Notes under the pieces: generated by a model
The model's database searches: none
Seen by the model: the letters and a program-made list of their open reading frames with translations, nothing else
What the model was told of the DNA's origin: nothing
NCBI RefSeq assembly: GCF_963677035.1
Contig: NZ_OY781472.1
Coordinates: 744,001 to 808,000, forward strand
Source of the DNA: an uncultured Hyphomonas sp.
Lineage (GTDB): Bacteria > Pseudomonadota > Alphaproteobacteria > Caulobacterales > Hyphomonadaceae
Length of the DNA: 64,000 nt
Direction: 5' to 3'
Part shown: piece by piece, positions 35,692 to 44,180 of the stretch
Layout: each line of letters starts with the position of its first letter
Position numbering within the stretch: position 1 is the first letter of the stretch
Position numbers and translations under genes: made by a program

Positions 35692-37752
35692 TCAGGCAGG
35701 CCCGGTCAGGACCCGGACACGGACGCGGCTCGCGCGTCCTGCAGTGTCGACTGCAGTAACCGTGTAAAAGCCAGGCCGGTCCGGCGCCCACACGGGGGCC
35801 CCGGCATCATCCGTGGCACATGGCCGCCCGTCGATATACCAGCGCAGCCTGCCCTCGCCCCGTCCGGCCAGAACGAAGCCCCGCGCCGCACGGCCATTCA
35901 CCGGTCCGGCCCACAGCTCTGCGGCTTGTGGCGGAAACAGGATCTGCGGCGGCCCGGCTTCTTCCAGCGCCTTCATCGCGCCGTGGGACTTCAGAAGGCG
36001 TTTCTCGCTGGTCAGCCGCATCGTCGCCTCGCCTTCATCCTGAAGATGCTGCGACACGCGGTCGGCCACTTCGAACAGGATCGGCAAAGCGGTCGCATGC
36101 CCGGTCTTGCCGGTCCGCGGCGCCCCGTCGGCCCGGCCGACCCAGACGATAATGACGTGCTGGCCCGAGACACCCGCCGCCCAGGCATCACGGAAACCAT
36201 AGGAGGTGCCGGTCTTGAAGGCGATTTGCGGGGCATGCGCCGTGAGCGATCCCGGCATGCGGCCCTCGGGCGTCGGCGCCTTGCGCAGGATGTCGAGCAC
36301 TTCGCCCGCGCTTTCACCGCTGACGAGGCGTTTGCCTGCCGCCTCATAGCTGCCGGCCTCCTCATCCGCGCGCCAGACCAGCGGCTTGGCAACGCCCTCG
36401 TCTCCCAGCGCGGCATACAGCACAGCCAGTTCGCGCGCCGTCAGCCCGGCCCCGCCGAGCGCGATGGCCAGACCGGCATCATGGTCTGCCCCGCCGGAGA
36501 TGCGCGGACGCGCGCCGGCCGACGCCAGCTGCGCCGCGAAACGCTCCGGGCCGACCCGGTCCAGCATGGCAACGGCGGGAATGTTCAGCGAGTGCTGCAA
36601 CGCATCCGACACGCGGACATCGCCGCGGAACATGCGGTCGAAGTTTTCCGGCTGATAGGAGGCAAAGCGCGTCGGCAGGTCCGCCACGCGGGTGTCCGGC
36701 GCGGCCGTGCCATCGTCAAACGCCATGGCATAGATGAAAGGTTTCAGCGTGGAGCCCGGCGACCGCGCCTGCGCCGTGAGGTCCAGCCAGCCGCCCGGCC
36801 TATCGCGAGAGGCAGAGCCCGCAATCGCCCGCACGGCCCGCGTCGGGACATGCACGACCAGAACCGAGACCTGCACGTCGTCGCCTTCGGCTTCGGCGCG
36901 GGTCAGCGCGATGCGCTCTACCTCCGCCTGCAGCCCGGCATCGAGCGTTGAACGCACATCCTCGCGCGGGCCTTCTGCCAGCGCCTTGGCGGTGCCGTGC
37001 CAGGCCCGGTCAGGAAAGTCCCGCCGCCGTCCGGGCACGGACAGGGTGGCGACATCCTCAACATCGCCGGCGGTGAAGACCTCATAGCGGTTCAGCTTCT
37101 CGGCGACCCAGTTGCGGGCGCGCTCGGCCGCTTCCGGGTGCCGGTCCGGCCGCCGCGCTTCCGGCGATTGCGGCAAGGCGATCAGCAGCGCGATCTCGTC
37201 CTTCGACAGCTTGTCGGCCTCATGCCCGAAATAGCTCCAGCTCGCCGCGCGAACGCCTTCGAGGTTCCCGCCATAGGGCGTCAGGGACAGGTAAAGCGAC
37301 AGGATCTCATCCTTGGTCAGCCGCCGCTCCAGCTGCCAGGCACGGGCGATCTCGATCAGTTTTGAACCGATATTGCGGTCACGCGGTTCCAGCATGCGCG
37401 CGGTCTGCATGGTCAGGGTCGAGCCGCCGGACACGATGCGGCCGGCAAACAGCGAGTCGATGGCTGCCCGGCTGAGCCCCATCCAGTCCGTCCCGCGGTG
37501 TTCATAGAAGCGCTTGTCTTCCACGCGGATCAGCGCATCGACGAAGTCCGGGTCGATCCGGTCCAGGTCTCCGGCAAAGCGCCAGCGGCCATCCGGTGTT
37601 GCAAAAGCCCTGAGCGGCTTGCCGTCCCGGTCTGCGACGAGGGCGGACAATCCCCCCGCCCTTTCGAGCGGCGGAGGGAATAGCCTGTCCGCAATCACCA
37701 CGGCGAGGAACAGCGCAAAGATGCCGAGGAAGATCCGGCGCGCTGTCAGCAT
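35692..37752 (-). CDS. pbpC: Penicillin-binding protein 1C (bifunctional peptidoglycan synthase)
   Basis: A 686-residue protein. An N-terminal anchor helix (about residues 5-22) precedes a GT51 transglycosylase with the catalytic Glu in IRVEDKRFYEHRGTDW and GGSTLTMQTAR. The transpeptidase follows with SPGSTLKPFIYA (SxxK), SLN and KTGTSYGFRDA (KTG), and a C-terminal PBP1C domain. It polymerises and crosslinks glycan. It begins 4 bases after the alpha-2-macroglobulin stop; this gene pair is conserved in many Gram-negatives and is thought to repair wall damage while the macroglobulin traps invading proteases. Confidence 0.95.
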   Translation of the reverse strand: MLTARRIFLGIFALFLAVVIADRLFPPPLERAGGLSALVADRDGKPLRAFATPDGRWRFAGDLDRIDPDFVDALIRVEDKRFYEHRGTDWMGLSRAAIDSLFAGRIVSGGSTLTMQTARMLEPRDRNIGSKLIEIARAWQLERRLTKDEILSLYLSLTPYGGNLEGVRAASWSYFGHEADKLSKDEIALLIALPQSPEARRPDRHPEAAERARNWVAEKLNRYEVFTAGDVEDVATLSVPGRRRDFPDRAWHGTAKALAEGPREDVRSTLDAGLQAEVERIALTRAEAEGDDVQVSVLVVHVPTRAVRAIAGSASRDRPGGWLDLTAQARSPGSTLKPFIYAMAFDDGTAAPDTRVADLPTRFASYQPENFDRMFRGDVRVSDALQHSLNIPAVAMLDRVGPERFAAQLASAGARPRISGGADHDAGLAIALGGAGLTARELAVLYAALGDEGVAKPLVWRADEEAGSYEAAGKRLVSGESAGEVLDILRKAPTPEGRMPGSLTAHAPQIAFKTGTSYGFRDAWAAGVSGQHVIIVWVGRADGAPRTGKTGHATALPILFEVADRVSQHLQDEGEATMRLTSEKRLLKSHGAMKALEEAGPPQILFPPQAAELWAGPVNGRAARGFVLAGRGEGRLRWYIDGRPCATDDAGAPVWAPDRPGFYTVTAVDTAGRASRVRVRVLTGPA

Positions 37753-37756
37753 GACC

Positions 37757-40700
37757 TTATTTGCCTCCTTCGGCCCCGCCCTGAGCCGGAGCGATGATCA
37801 CGCGGCCGGCTTTCGAGCGGGCGAACACGGCCGGACGGTACATGTCCTCGGCGACGACGCCCGGAATGGCGAAGTCACCCGGGGTCACCGCGCGGACCAC
37901 ATAGGCCATGGTCACCGAATTTGCGTAGACATCGACCGCGGCGACATAGCGGTCATCCTGCGCCTGAGCGGTCTGGACATTCGCCAGGTCGTCCAGATAG
38001 GCGAACGCACCGGACTGGCCGTATTCCTGGTGGCCATCGGCCGGGCGCAGCACCGTCTCGATCTCGAAACCGGCTGGCAGCAGGTCCGCGACGATCACCG
38101 GGTTCAGACGGCGTTCCTCCGGCGAAACGGTCAGCTTCACGACCAGCTGGTCCCCCTGGCTGATACGGGCAAGGTCCACCCGGCCGCCGGTCAGCGTGTA
38201 GAACCGCTTGTCGACTTTCATCTTCGAGGTTGCCGCAGGCGGCGCGCTTGCCGGTGCACCGGTCACCAGCACGGTCCGGAACATTGGCGTCTTGCCGCCC
38301 AGCGTGAAGGTCACGCCTTCGCGGACCTGATCTTCGGTCAGGGCATATTGGCGGTCATTGTCATTGCCGCGGCCAAGGCCTTCGACATTGACGCGGAAGG
38401 CTTTCCCGCCCCCGTCCAGAGCGTTCACCGCCTGCAGGAGGAAGGATTTCTCCTGCGTGGTCAGGAGGCTCGGGTCCGGCGTCTCCTTGCCGAGCTTGTC
38501 GGCGAGACGTTTCACTGTCTCTGTCTCTCCGGCCTCTGCGGCAAGGGCGAGGACACCGGCGAGATCGCGCAGCGGCGTCTGGTAATAGTCGCCCGTATTC
38601 TCGTAGCCAATCGCTGCTTCGGCAGCAATGAAGGCCGAATGGGCGCGGGCCTTGTCACCCAGCTGCGCCAGTGCCGCGCCGATCTGGGCCCGGGCCAGCG
38701 GGCTGCGGATCGACTTCAGCTCGCGGTCATGCAGGTAACGCAGGCGGGAGATGTCCGCCTTGCCGGCCTTGGCCAGCACATAAAGTGCGTAGGCCGAGGA
38801 GCGTTTCATCAACTGGTCGACCGTGTCGTTGGAATACCGGCTCTCATAGACGTCGGTGTCGTAGCCATAGACCCGCCAGGCATCGCCCGTCGCAATCTGG
38901 CGCAGGGCGCCATAGGCCCGGTCCATCGCCTCGTCCGGCACGGCATAGCCGGCTTCCTTGGCACGGTAGACGAAGTCCGTCGCATAGGCGCCGAGCCAGG
39001 GCGAGGCATAGCCGTCGCCTTCGCGCCAGAGGCCGAACGCTCCATCCGCCCCCTCACGGTTCATCAGCGTGTTGACCGCTACCTGCACTTTCGTCGTCGG
39101 ATCGTCATTGGCTTCCTTCGCGCCCATGGCCACCAGTTGTTCGGAATAGAGCAGCGGCAGCGCGCGGCTCACCGTCTGTTCGGTACAGCCATAAGGATAC
39201 CGGTCGAGCGACGCATAGAGTGTTGCGGCATCAATCGGGATGGACGAGAAGCCGACGGTGACAAAGCCAGAGCCCTGCACGAGGCCGGACAACAGATCCG
39301 GATCGACAGAGAAGGCATCGCCCGGCTGCATCAGTTTCGAGGACACACGCGTCACCGGCAGATAGGGCGAGCGCGTCTGGATCTGATACGTCCGGTCCAC
39401 CACATATTTTCCCGGACCTTCGACATCGAGCCGGACGGTCGAGATGCCTTCATCCTCGGCCTCGACGCGGACCGGCAGGTCAGCCCGTTCACCGGTCTTC
39501 AGTGTACGGGTCAGCTTGCCATCGGAAATCGAGAGGCCCTTGGTCGCGCTGACCACGGCCGAGAATTCCCCATCGGGCAACTCCACATTATCGATGCTGG
39601 CGGTGAGGACCGCCTCATCGCCCGGTGCCAGGAACCGCGGCATGATCAGGTCTGCCGGGGCTTCATCGCGCACGGTCATGGTGGAGACCGCCGAGCCGAG
39701 CCCTGTTTTCGACCAGACCACCGCCATCAGGCGCAGCTCGCCATTGAACTCCGGCAAATCGAAACGGACCTTCGCCTTGCCGGACCGGCCGACATCCACA
39801 AGCCCTGAGAACAGCGCCACGGATTTGACCGGAACAACTGACAGGCCTTCCCCGCCCAGTTGGTCACCGCCGGTGCGCACTTCGGCCGGCAGGCCCATGT
39901 TCGGGTCCAGCAGACGGCCATAATCGTCATAGAGTTCCACGCCGAGGGCCTTCTTGCCGTAATAATACGACACCGGATCCGGGCTTTTGAACTTGGTGAG
40001 ACGCAGGATGCCTTCATCCACGGCGGCCAGTGTCAGATAGACCGGCTCACGCGGGCCCTGTCCGATATTGACCTCGACCACCTGCTCGCCGCGCGGGCGG
40101 GCGGTCTTCGGAGCATCGATGGACACGTCGAATGTGCGGTCATCCATGTTGAGCGGTACATAGGTGACGCCCACCGCGCGGCGCGGCTTTGCCTGCAGCA
40201 CCGGATCGCGCTCGGTAAACACCGAGACCATCACATAGGCGCCGTCGCCCCATTCATCGTTCACCGGCAGCGTCACCTGCGTGCCGCCCTCGGTGACAGA
40301 AATATTCTGCACGGAGAGCACCTTGTCGGTCGCCACGACCACCTGCGCCTGCCCGTCATAGGGCGGGACGATGGTGATCTCGGCGGTCTGGCCGGACGCC
40401 GGGGCCTTGGACGGGCCGGTCACTTTCACGCGGTCCGGCGCCTCGACACCGTCCTCGGAGACATAGCCGCCCCAGCCGACATAGAAATCATCGCTGGCCG
40501 AGGTGCCGGACGCGGCGCCCGTGCCCTCAATGACCAGTTCATGGCTGCCCCAGTCGAGCCCGGAAACGGTGATCTCGCCCGTGCCGCCTTCCGGCGTGGT
40601 CAGCACACCTTCATTCACCTTGGTCACGGTGCGCGACCGGCGCCAGCGCCAGCGGTCGCCGTCATTATACCAGTCATAGTGCCAGTCGATTGCCAGCACT

Positions 40701-42733
40701 TTCCATGTCAGATTCTCTGACACGGCCTTGCCGTCGGCATCCATGGCGACGACCTGATAGGTCGCATCCCCGCCCCGCTCGACCGAATAGTCGAAACCGG
40801 GCTTCAGGCCGAGATACAGGCTCTCGGGCCGGTAAGGCACGCGCACGCTTTCCGAGACGGCCCGGCCGCCGGGCTCCAGCACGGAAACAACCGTGTTCAG
40901 GCGCAGCGGCACGCCGGCATTGCTGCCCGCATTGCCGGGCTTCAGGCGGATCATGGCATTGCCTGCGCCGTCCGTCGTCACATCGTCGAATTCGAGAATA
41001 CGTTCCTGGAACTTCGAATCATGGCGTCCGAAGGTGAAGCCTTCAAAGGCCGGGAACGGATTGGGCTGGCGTTCGACACGCGCCTCCGCCTTCACGGTCA
41101 GGCCCGCGCCCGGAGCGCCATAGAGGAAACGCGACGACACTTCGATGTCGCGTGTGCCGCCCAGCATGATGGGGGTCTTGTCGTCAGTGGAAAGGTCCAC
41201 AGCGATCCGCTGGGGCACGAAGTCCTCCACCGAGAAGCGGACCGAACCGGAACTACCGGACAGGCCATCCATCTGAACCTCAACCCGCCACTCGCCGCGC
41301 GAGGCGCCTTTGGGCAGCTCGAAATCGTGCAGCACGGAGGCAGATGCCTCACCTTCAAACCGGATCTTTTCAGAGATCAGGCCATTCGGACGATAGAGCA
41401 CCAGATTGCCGGCCCGGTCCGTCACAGCCTTGCCGGTCGAATTCCGCAGCATGGCGGTCAGTTTCACGGTCTCGCCCGGGCGATAGATTCCGCGGTCCGT
41501 ATACAAATAGGCATCGACAAGCGCCGGCATACGGCGTCCGCCGATGGGCTCTTCCGACAGGTCCACCGGTGCGCGGGTCAGGTCCAGCGCAGTCAGCTCC
41601 CCCTTGGCGGTCAGCGCCATGATCAGCTTCGGCGCCATATTGCCCTGACCGTTCGTCAGCTCTGCCGGGAACACGACACGGCCCTGCTGGTCTGAGCGGC
41701 TTTCCGCCAGGAGCTCATTATTGCGGGCGACCAGCTGTACGGTCGTATCGGAGATCGGGCGGCCGTCCTTCAGGGAGCGCAACGTGACATCCAGCCCGTT
41801 CTCCCCCTCATAAGCGGTGATGGCGATATCGGTCAGCATGATCCAGCGGCTGGTCGATGCCGGTGGCCCGAGCGCTTCGTCGATGTCGTCGGCGTCCTTG
41901 ACGGTCACGAAATACGCGCCCGGCTCCAGCGTGCCTATTGTCGCTTCCAGCGGAAAGACGGTGATGACCGGCGCGTTCTGCTCGCTCGCGACATCCACCG
42001 TGCCTTTGAACAATTCCTGTTTCACATCGTCCGGATCGTTCTCACCCCAGGTCCAGGAATGGCTGCCTTGTGCGGACGTCGTGCCCTGGCTGATGCGCTT
42101 GAAGGCCAGTGCGCGGTCATTGATGAGCGAGACCGTCACTTCGATCTTGTCGACATTCACCGTCTCGATCGGCAGGCCGTCGGCATTCTCGCGCGGCAGG
42201 ATCACGCCGGTGCCCTTGAAGCCCACATAGGGCGGCCGGTCTGCAAAATCGATCGGCACTTCTTCCTGGTGTTTCAGGGTGCGGCCGTCGGCCGACGGAA
42301 GGCCCGAGAGAAGGGTCGCCGTCCGCTCCGTCCCGAAGGACAGACCGCCAACGCACAACTCGCGGCCCTCAACGCTCAGCGCCGGCTTGAAGGCCGGGCG
42401 GAATTCAACATAGGGAGAATAGTCCGTTTCCGGGTCCAGCGCCGCGGAGAAGACGAAACAGGCCAGCGGCGCATCCTGGCTGGTGTCGATGCGGTAGCGG
42501 AAATAGGTAAAGTCCTGTTCGCGGGTATCCATCGCCGCCTGGCGCCGTTTCTCGCGCTGGCGGGCAGCCACGCTGTCGGCCGGCGACAGCTGAACGACCG
42601 CGCCTTCTTCATTGTGGCTGGGTCCGGAGCGGTCTGTCTTGCCGCCTCCTCCACATGCCGCGAGAAGACTCACGAGCAACGCCATCAGCATTGCCTTGCC
42701 GTATCCCCCCTGGCCCGGGATGAAGTGCGTCAT
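37757..42733 (-). CDS. Bacterial alpha-2-macroglobulin lipoprotein (YfhM-like)
   Basis: About 1658 residues. The N-terminus MTHFIPGQGGYGKAMLMALL leads to a lipobox LLAAC, so it is anchored in a membrane facing the periplasm. It has MG domains (YLYTDRGIYRPGETVKLTAM), the A2M domain (SVALFSGLVDVGRSGKAKVR), and the thioester motif CTEQ (codons at 39176-39187) in YGCTEQTVSRALPLL. The intact CTEQ means it can covalently trap proteases. The start ATG at 42733 has AGGAG seven bases upstream; the 28-residue extension lacks it. pbpC follows in the same operon. A 23-bp palindrome sits just upstream. Confidence 0.94.
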   Translation of the reverse strand: MTHFIPGQGGYGKAMLMALLVSLLAACGGGGKTDRSGPSHNEEGAVVQLSPADSVAARQREKRRQAAMDTREQDFTYFRYRIDTSQDAPLACFVFSAALDPETDYSPYVEFRPAFKPALSVEGRELCVGGLSFGTERTATLLSGLPSADGRTLKHQEEVPIDFADRPPYVGFKGTGVILPRENADGLPIETVNVDKIEVTVSLINDRALAFKRISQGTTSAQGSHSWTWGENDPDDVKQELFKGTVDVASEQNAPVITVFPLEATIGTLEPGAYFVTVKDADDIDEALGPPASTSRWIMLTDIAITAYEGENGLDVTLRSLKDGRPISDTTVQLVARNNELLAESRSDQQGRVVFPAELTNGQGNMAPKLIMALTAKGELTALDLTRAPVDLSEEPIGGRRMPALVDAYLYTDRGIYRPGETVKLTAMLRNSTGKAVTDRAGNLVLYRPNGLISEKIRFEGEASASVLHDFELPKGASRGEWRVEVQMDGLSGSSGSVRFSVEDFVPQRIAVDLSTDDKTPIMLGGTRDIEVSSRFLYGAPGAGLTVKAEARVERQPNPFPAFEGFTFGRHDSKFQERILEFDDVTTDGAGNAMIRLKPGNAGSNAGVPLRLNTVVSVLEPGGRAVSESVRVPYRPESLYLGLKPGFDYSVERGGDATYQVVAMDADGKAVSENLTWKVLAIDWHYDWYNDGDRWRWRRSRTVTKVNEGVLTTPEGGTGEITVSGLDWGSHELVIEGTGAASGTSASDDFYVGWGGYVSEDGVEAPDRVKVTGPSKAPASGQTAEITIVPPYDGQAQVVVATDKVLSVQNISVTEGGTQVTLPVNDEWGDGAYVMVSVFTERDPVLQAKPRRAVGVTYVPLNMDDRTFDVSIDAPKTARPRGEQVVEVNIGQGPREPVYLTLAAVDEGILRLTKFKSPDPVSYYYGKKALGVELYDDYGRLLDPNMGLPAEVRTGGDQLGGEGLSVVPVKSVALFSGLVDVGRSGKAKVRFDLPEFNGELRLMAVVWSKTGLGSAVSTMTVRDEAPADLIMPRFLAPGDEAVLTASIDNVELPDGEFSAVVSATKGLSISDGKLTRTLKTGERADLPVRVEAEDEGISTVRLDVEGPGKYVVDRTYQIQTRSPYLPVTRVSSKLMQPGDAFSVDPDLLSGLVQGSGFVTVGFSSIPIDAATLYASLDRYPYGCTEQTVSRALPLLYSEQLVAMGAKEANDDPTTKVQVAVNTLMNREGADGAFGLWREGDGYASPWLGAYATDFVYRAKEAGYAVPDEAMDRAYGALRQIATGDAWRVYGYDTDVYESRYSNDTVDQLMKRSSAYALYVLAKAGKADISRLRYLHDRELKSIRSPLARAQIGAALAQLGDKARAHSAFIAAEAAIGYENTGDYYQTPLRDLAGVLALAAEAGETETVKRLADKLGKETPDPSLLTTQEKSFLLQAVNALDGGGKAFRVNVEGLGRGNDNDRQYALTEDQVREGVTFTLGGKTPMFRTVLVTGAPASAPPAATSKMKVDKRFYTLTGGRVDLARISQGDQLVVKLTVSPEERRLNPVIVADLLPAGFEIETVLRPADGHQEYGQSGAFAYLDDLANVQTAQAQDDRYVAAVDVYANSVTMAYVVRAVTPGDFAIPGVVAEDMYRPAVFARSKAGRVIIAPAQGGAEGGK

Positions 42734-42747
42734 GAAGCCTCTCCTAC

Positions 42748-42770
42748 GTGTAATGTGAACACTCTTACAC
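42748..42770. promoter_or_regulatory. Imperfect palindrome upstream of the alpha-2-macroglobulin gene
   Basis: GTGTAA (42748-42753) and TTACAC (42765-42770) are perfect inverted repeats separated by 11 bases. The element begins 15 bases before the start codon, just upstream of the AGGAG site, where a repressor would block initiation. No known regulator assigned. Confidence 0.4.
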
Positions 42771-42891
42771 ATCTTCGCGGGGGCGCGAACAGGGCGCGAA
42801 TTGGACAATTCCGACATTATTCGGGTTTTCGTCGTCGCAGCACCGCCAAAGCCAGCTTGCCAGCCGCCGCACCACGCGCCATCGTCGCGTC

Positions 42892-43257
42892 ATGTGGAGC
42901 TGGCGGATCCTCGGAGTCATTTCTTTCGCGTTTGGCGCGATCGGCCTGTTTCTGCCTATCTGGCCCACCACAGTGTTCTGGATTGTCGCTGCGCTGGCCT
43001 TCGCCCGCTCCAATCCGGCCTGGGCAGCGTGGATCTATGCCCGCCCGAAGATCGGCCCGCCGATTCGCATCTTTGTCGAAACCGGTGCGCTCAGCGCCGC
43101 CGGCAAGGCCGCAGCCCTCGGCGGCATGGGCCTGTCCGCCGCCATCATCGGGGTGGCTTTCTGGAAACGGCCCGTTCCATTGGGCATCGGCCTGTCGATC
43201 CTCGCCTTCGGGGCCCTGTTCGTGGCAACCCGCCCGCGCGCCCGCATCGACGACTGA
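42892..43257 (+). CDS. YbaN family (DUF454) inner-membrane protein
   Basis: A 121-residue protein with the DUF454 signature FGAIGLFLPIWPTTVFWIVAALAFARSNP, in which a short N-terminal helix is followed by LP.WPTT and ARS motifs, and two to three further hydrophobic helices. E. coli YbaN is of unknown function. Divergent from the alpha-2-macroglobulin gene and convergent with the potassium channel gene. Monocistronic. Confidence 0.87.
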   Translation: MWSWRILGVISFAFGAIGLFLPIWPTTVFWIVAALAFARSNPAWAAWIYARPKIGPPIRIFVETGALSAAGKAAALGGMGLSAAIIGVAFWKRPVPLGIGLSILAFGALFVATRPRARIDD

Positions 43258-43267
43258 CCGTCCGGCC

Positions 43268-44152
43268 TTAGTCCTCCAGCCCGCCATCTGTGCCCGGCAA
43301 AGGCACTTTCCCGTCCGGGGTCCGCTCTGCCTGAGCGGAATAGGCATGGGTGGCAGCCTGTTCCCTCGCCTCCTGGCGATCGCGCAGCTCATCCGAGAAG
43401 GCACTGGCGAACACGCCGGCCGGAAGCGCCACAACGCCGATCCCGGCAATCGCGATGACCGAGGCAAACATCCGGCCCAGCGGCGTCACCGGATAGACAT
43501 CGCCATAGCCGACTGTGGTCAGCGTCGCGATCGCCCACCAGATGGCACGCGGGATGGAGGCGAAGCTTTCCTGATGCTGGCCGCCGACCCCTTCGATAAA
43601 ATAAAGCGCGACCGCTGAGACATAGACCAGCACCAGCGCCATCGCGAGCGCCATCAGGAGCTGCATGCCCGCCCGCCTCACCGCCGCGCCGAAAATGTCG
43701 AACGCAGGCACAAAGCGCGCAATCTTGATCAGCCGGAACAGGCGCAGCACCCGCAGCGCGATCAGTGGAATGCCGAACCCGGCCATCATCACGATCATTT
43801 CCGGCAGGAAGGCCAGCAGGTCCGCAATCGAATAGAACCGCGTCATGTATTTGAGCCGGCCGCCAATGCCCCGGTATTCCGGGTCCAGCCCCGCCACAAA
43901 CACCCGCAGCACATACTCCACCGCGAAGGCGAACACGACAAAGACATTGAACGCGCGGAACACGGCCCGCCATTCCGGCTGCGAATTCAGGACAGGCTCT
44001 GTCTCCAGCGCCAGGAACAGGAAGCTCAGCAGGACCAGTGCAACGATGAAGAGGTTGGTGACCGAGATGCTGCGCAGGCGCGCTTCCGGCACCAGCTCCT
44101 GATAGAGCTTGTAGCGCAGCCCCTTCTGCACCATCAGCTGCTGCACCACCAT
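43268..44152 (-). CDS. Voltage-gated potassium channel, six-helix type
   Basis: A 294-residue protein with six transmembrane helices: S1 around LFIVALVLLSFLFLALE, S2 around VFVVFAFAVEYVLRVFVAG, S4 with RVLRLFRLIKIARF (regularly spaced Arg/Lys, the voltage sensor), and the pore loop TLTTVGYGDVYPVTPLGR with the selectivity filter TVGYGD. A short cytosolic tail has no RCK domain. It conducts potassium across the inner membrane. The first gene past pheT on the same strand, after 28 bases. A functional link to pheT is unlikely. Confidence 0.92.
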   Translation of the reverse strand: MVVQQLMVQKGLRYKLYQELVPEARLRSISVTNLFIVALVLLSFLFLALETEPVLNSQPEWRAVFRAFNVFVVFAFAVEYVLRVFVAGLDPEYRGIGGRLKYMTRFYSIADLLAFLPEMIVMMAGFGIPLIALRVLRLFRLIKIARFVPAFDIFGAAVRRAGMQLLMALAMALVLVYVSAVALYFIEGVGGQHQESFASIPRAIWWAIATLTTVGYGDVYPVTPLGRMFASVIAIAGIGVVALPAGVFASAFSDELRDRQEAREQAATHAYSAQAERTPDGKVPLPGTDGGLED

Positions 44153-44180
44153 GTCCGGCCTCGCTGCGTTCCCCTGCGGC

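Noticed and set aside
37514..39808. 764-codon plus-strand open frame
   Set aside because: Antisense shadow of pbpC and the alpha-2-macroglobulin gene; composition is Arg/His-rich without domains.
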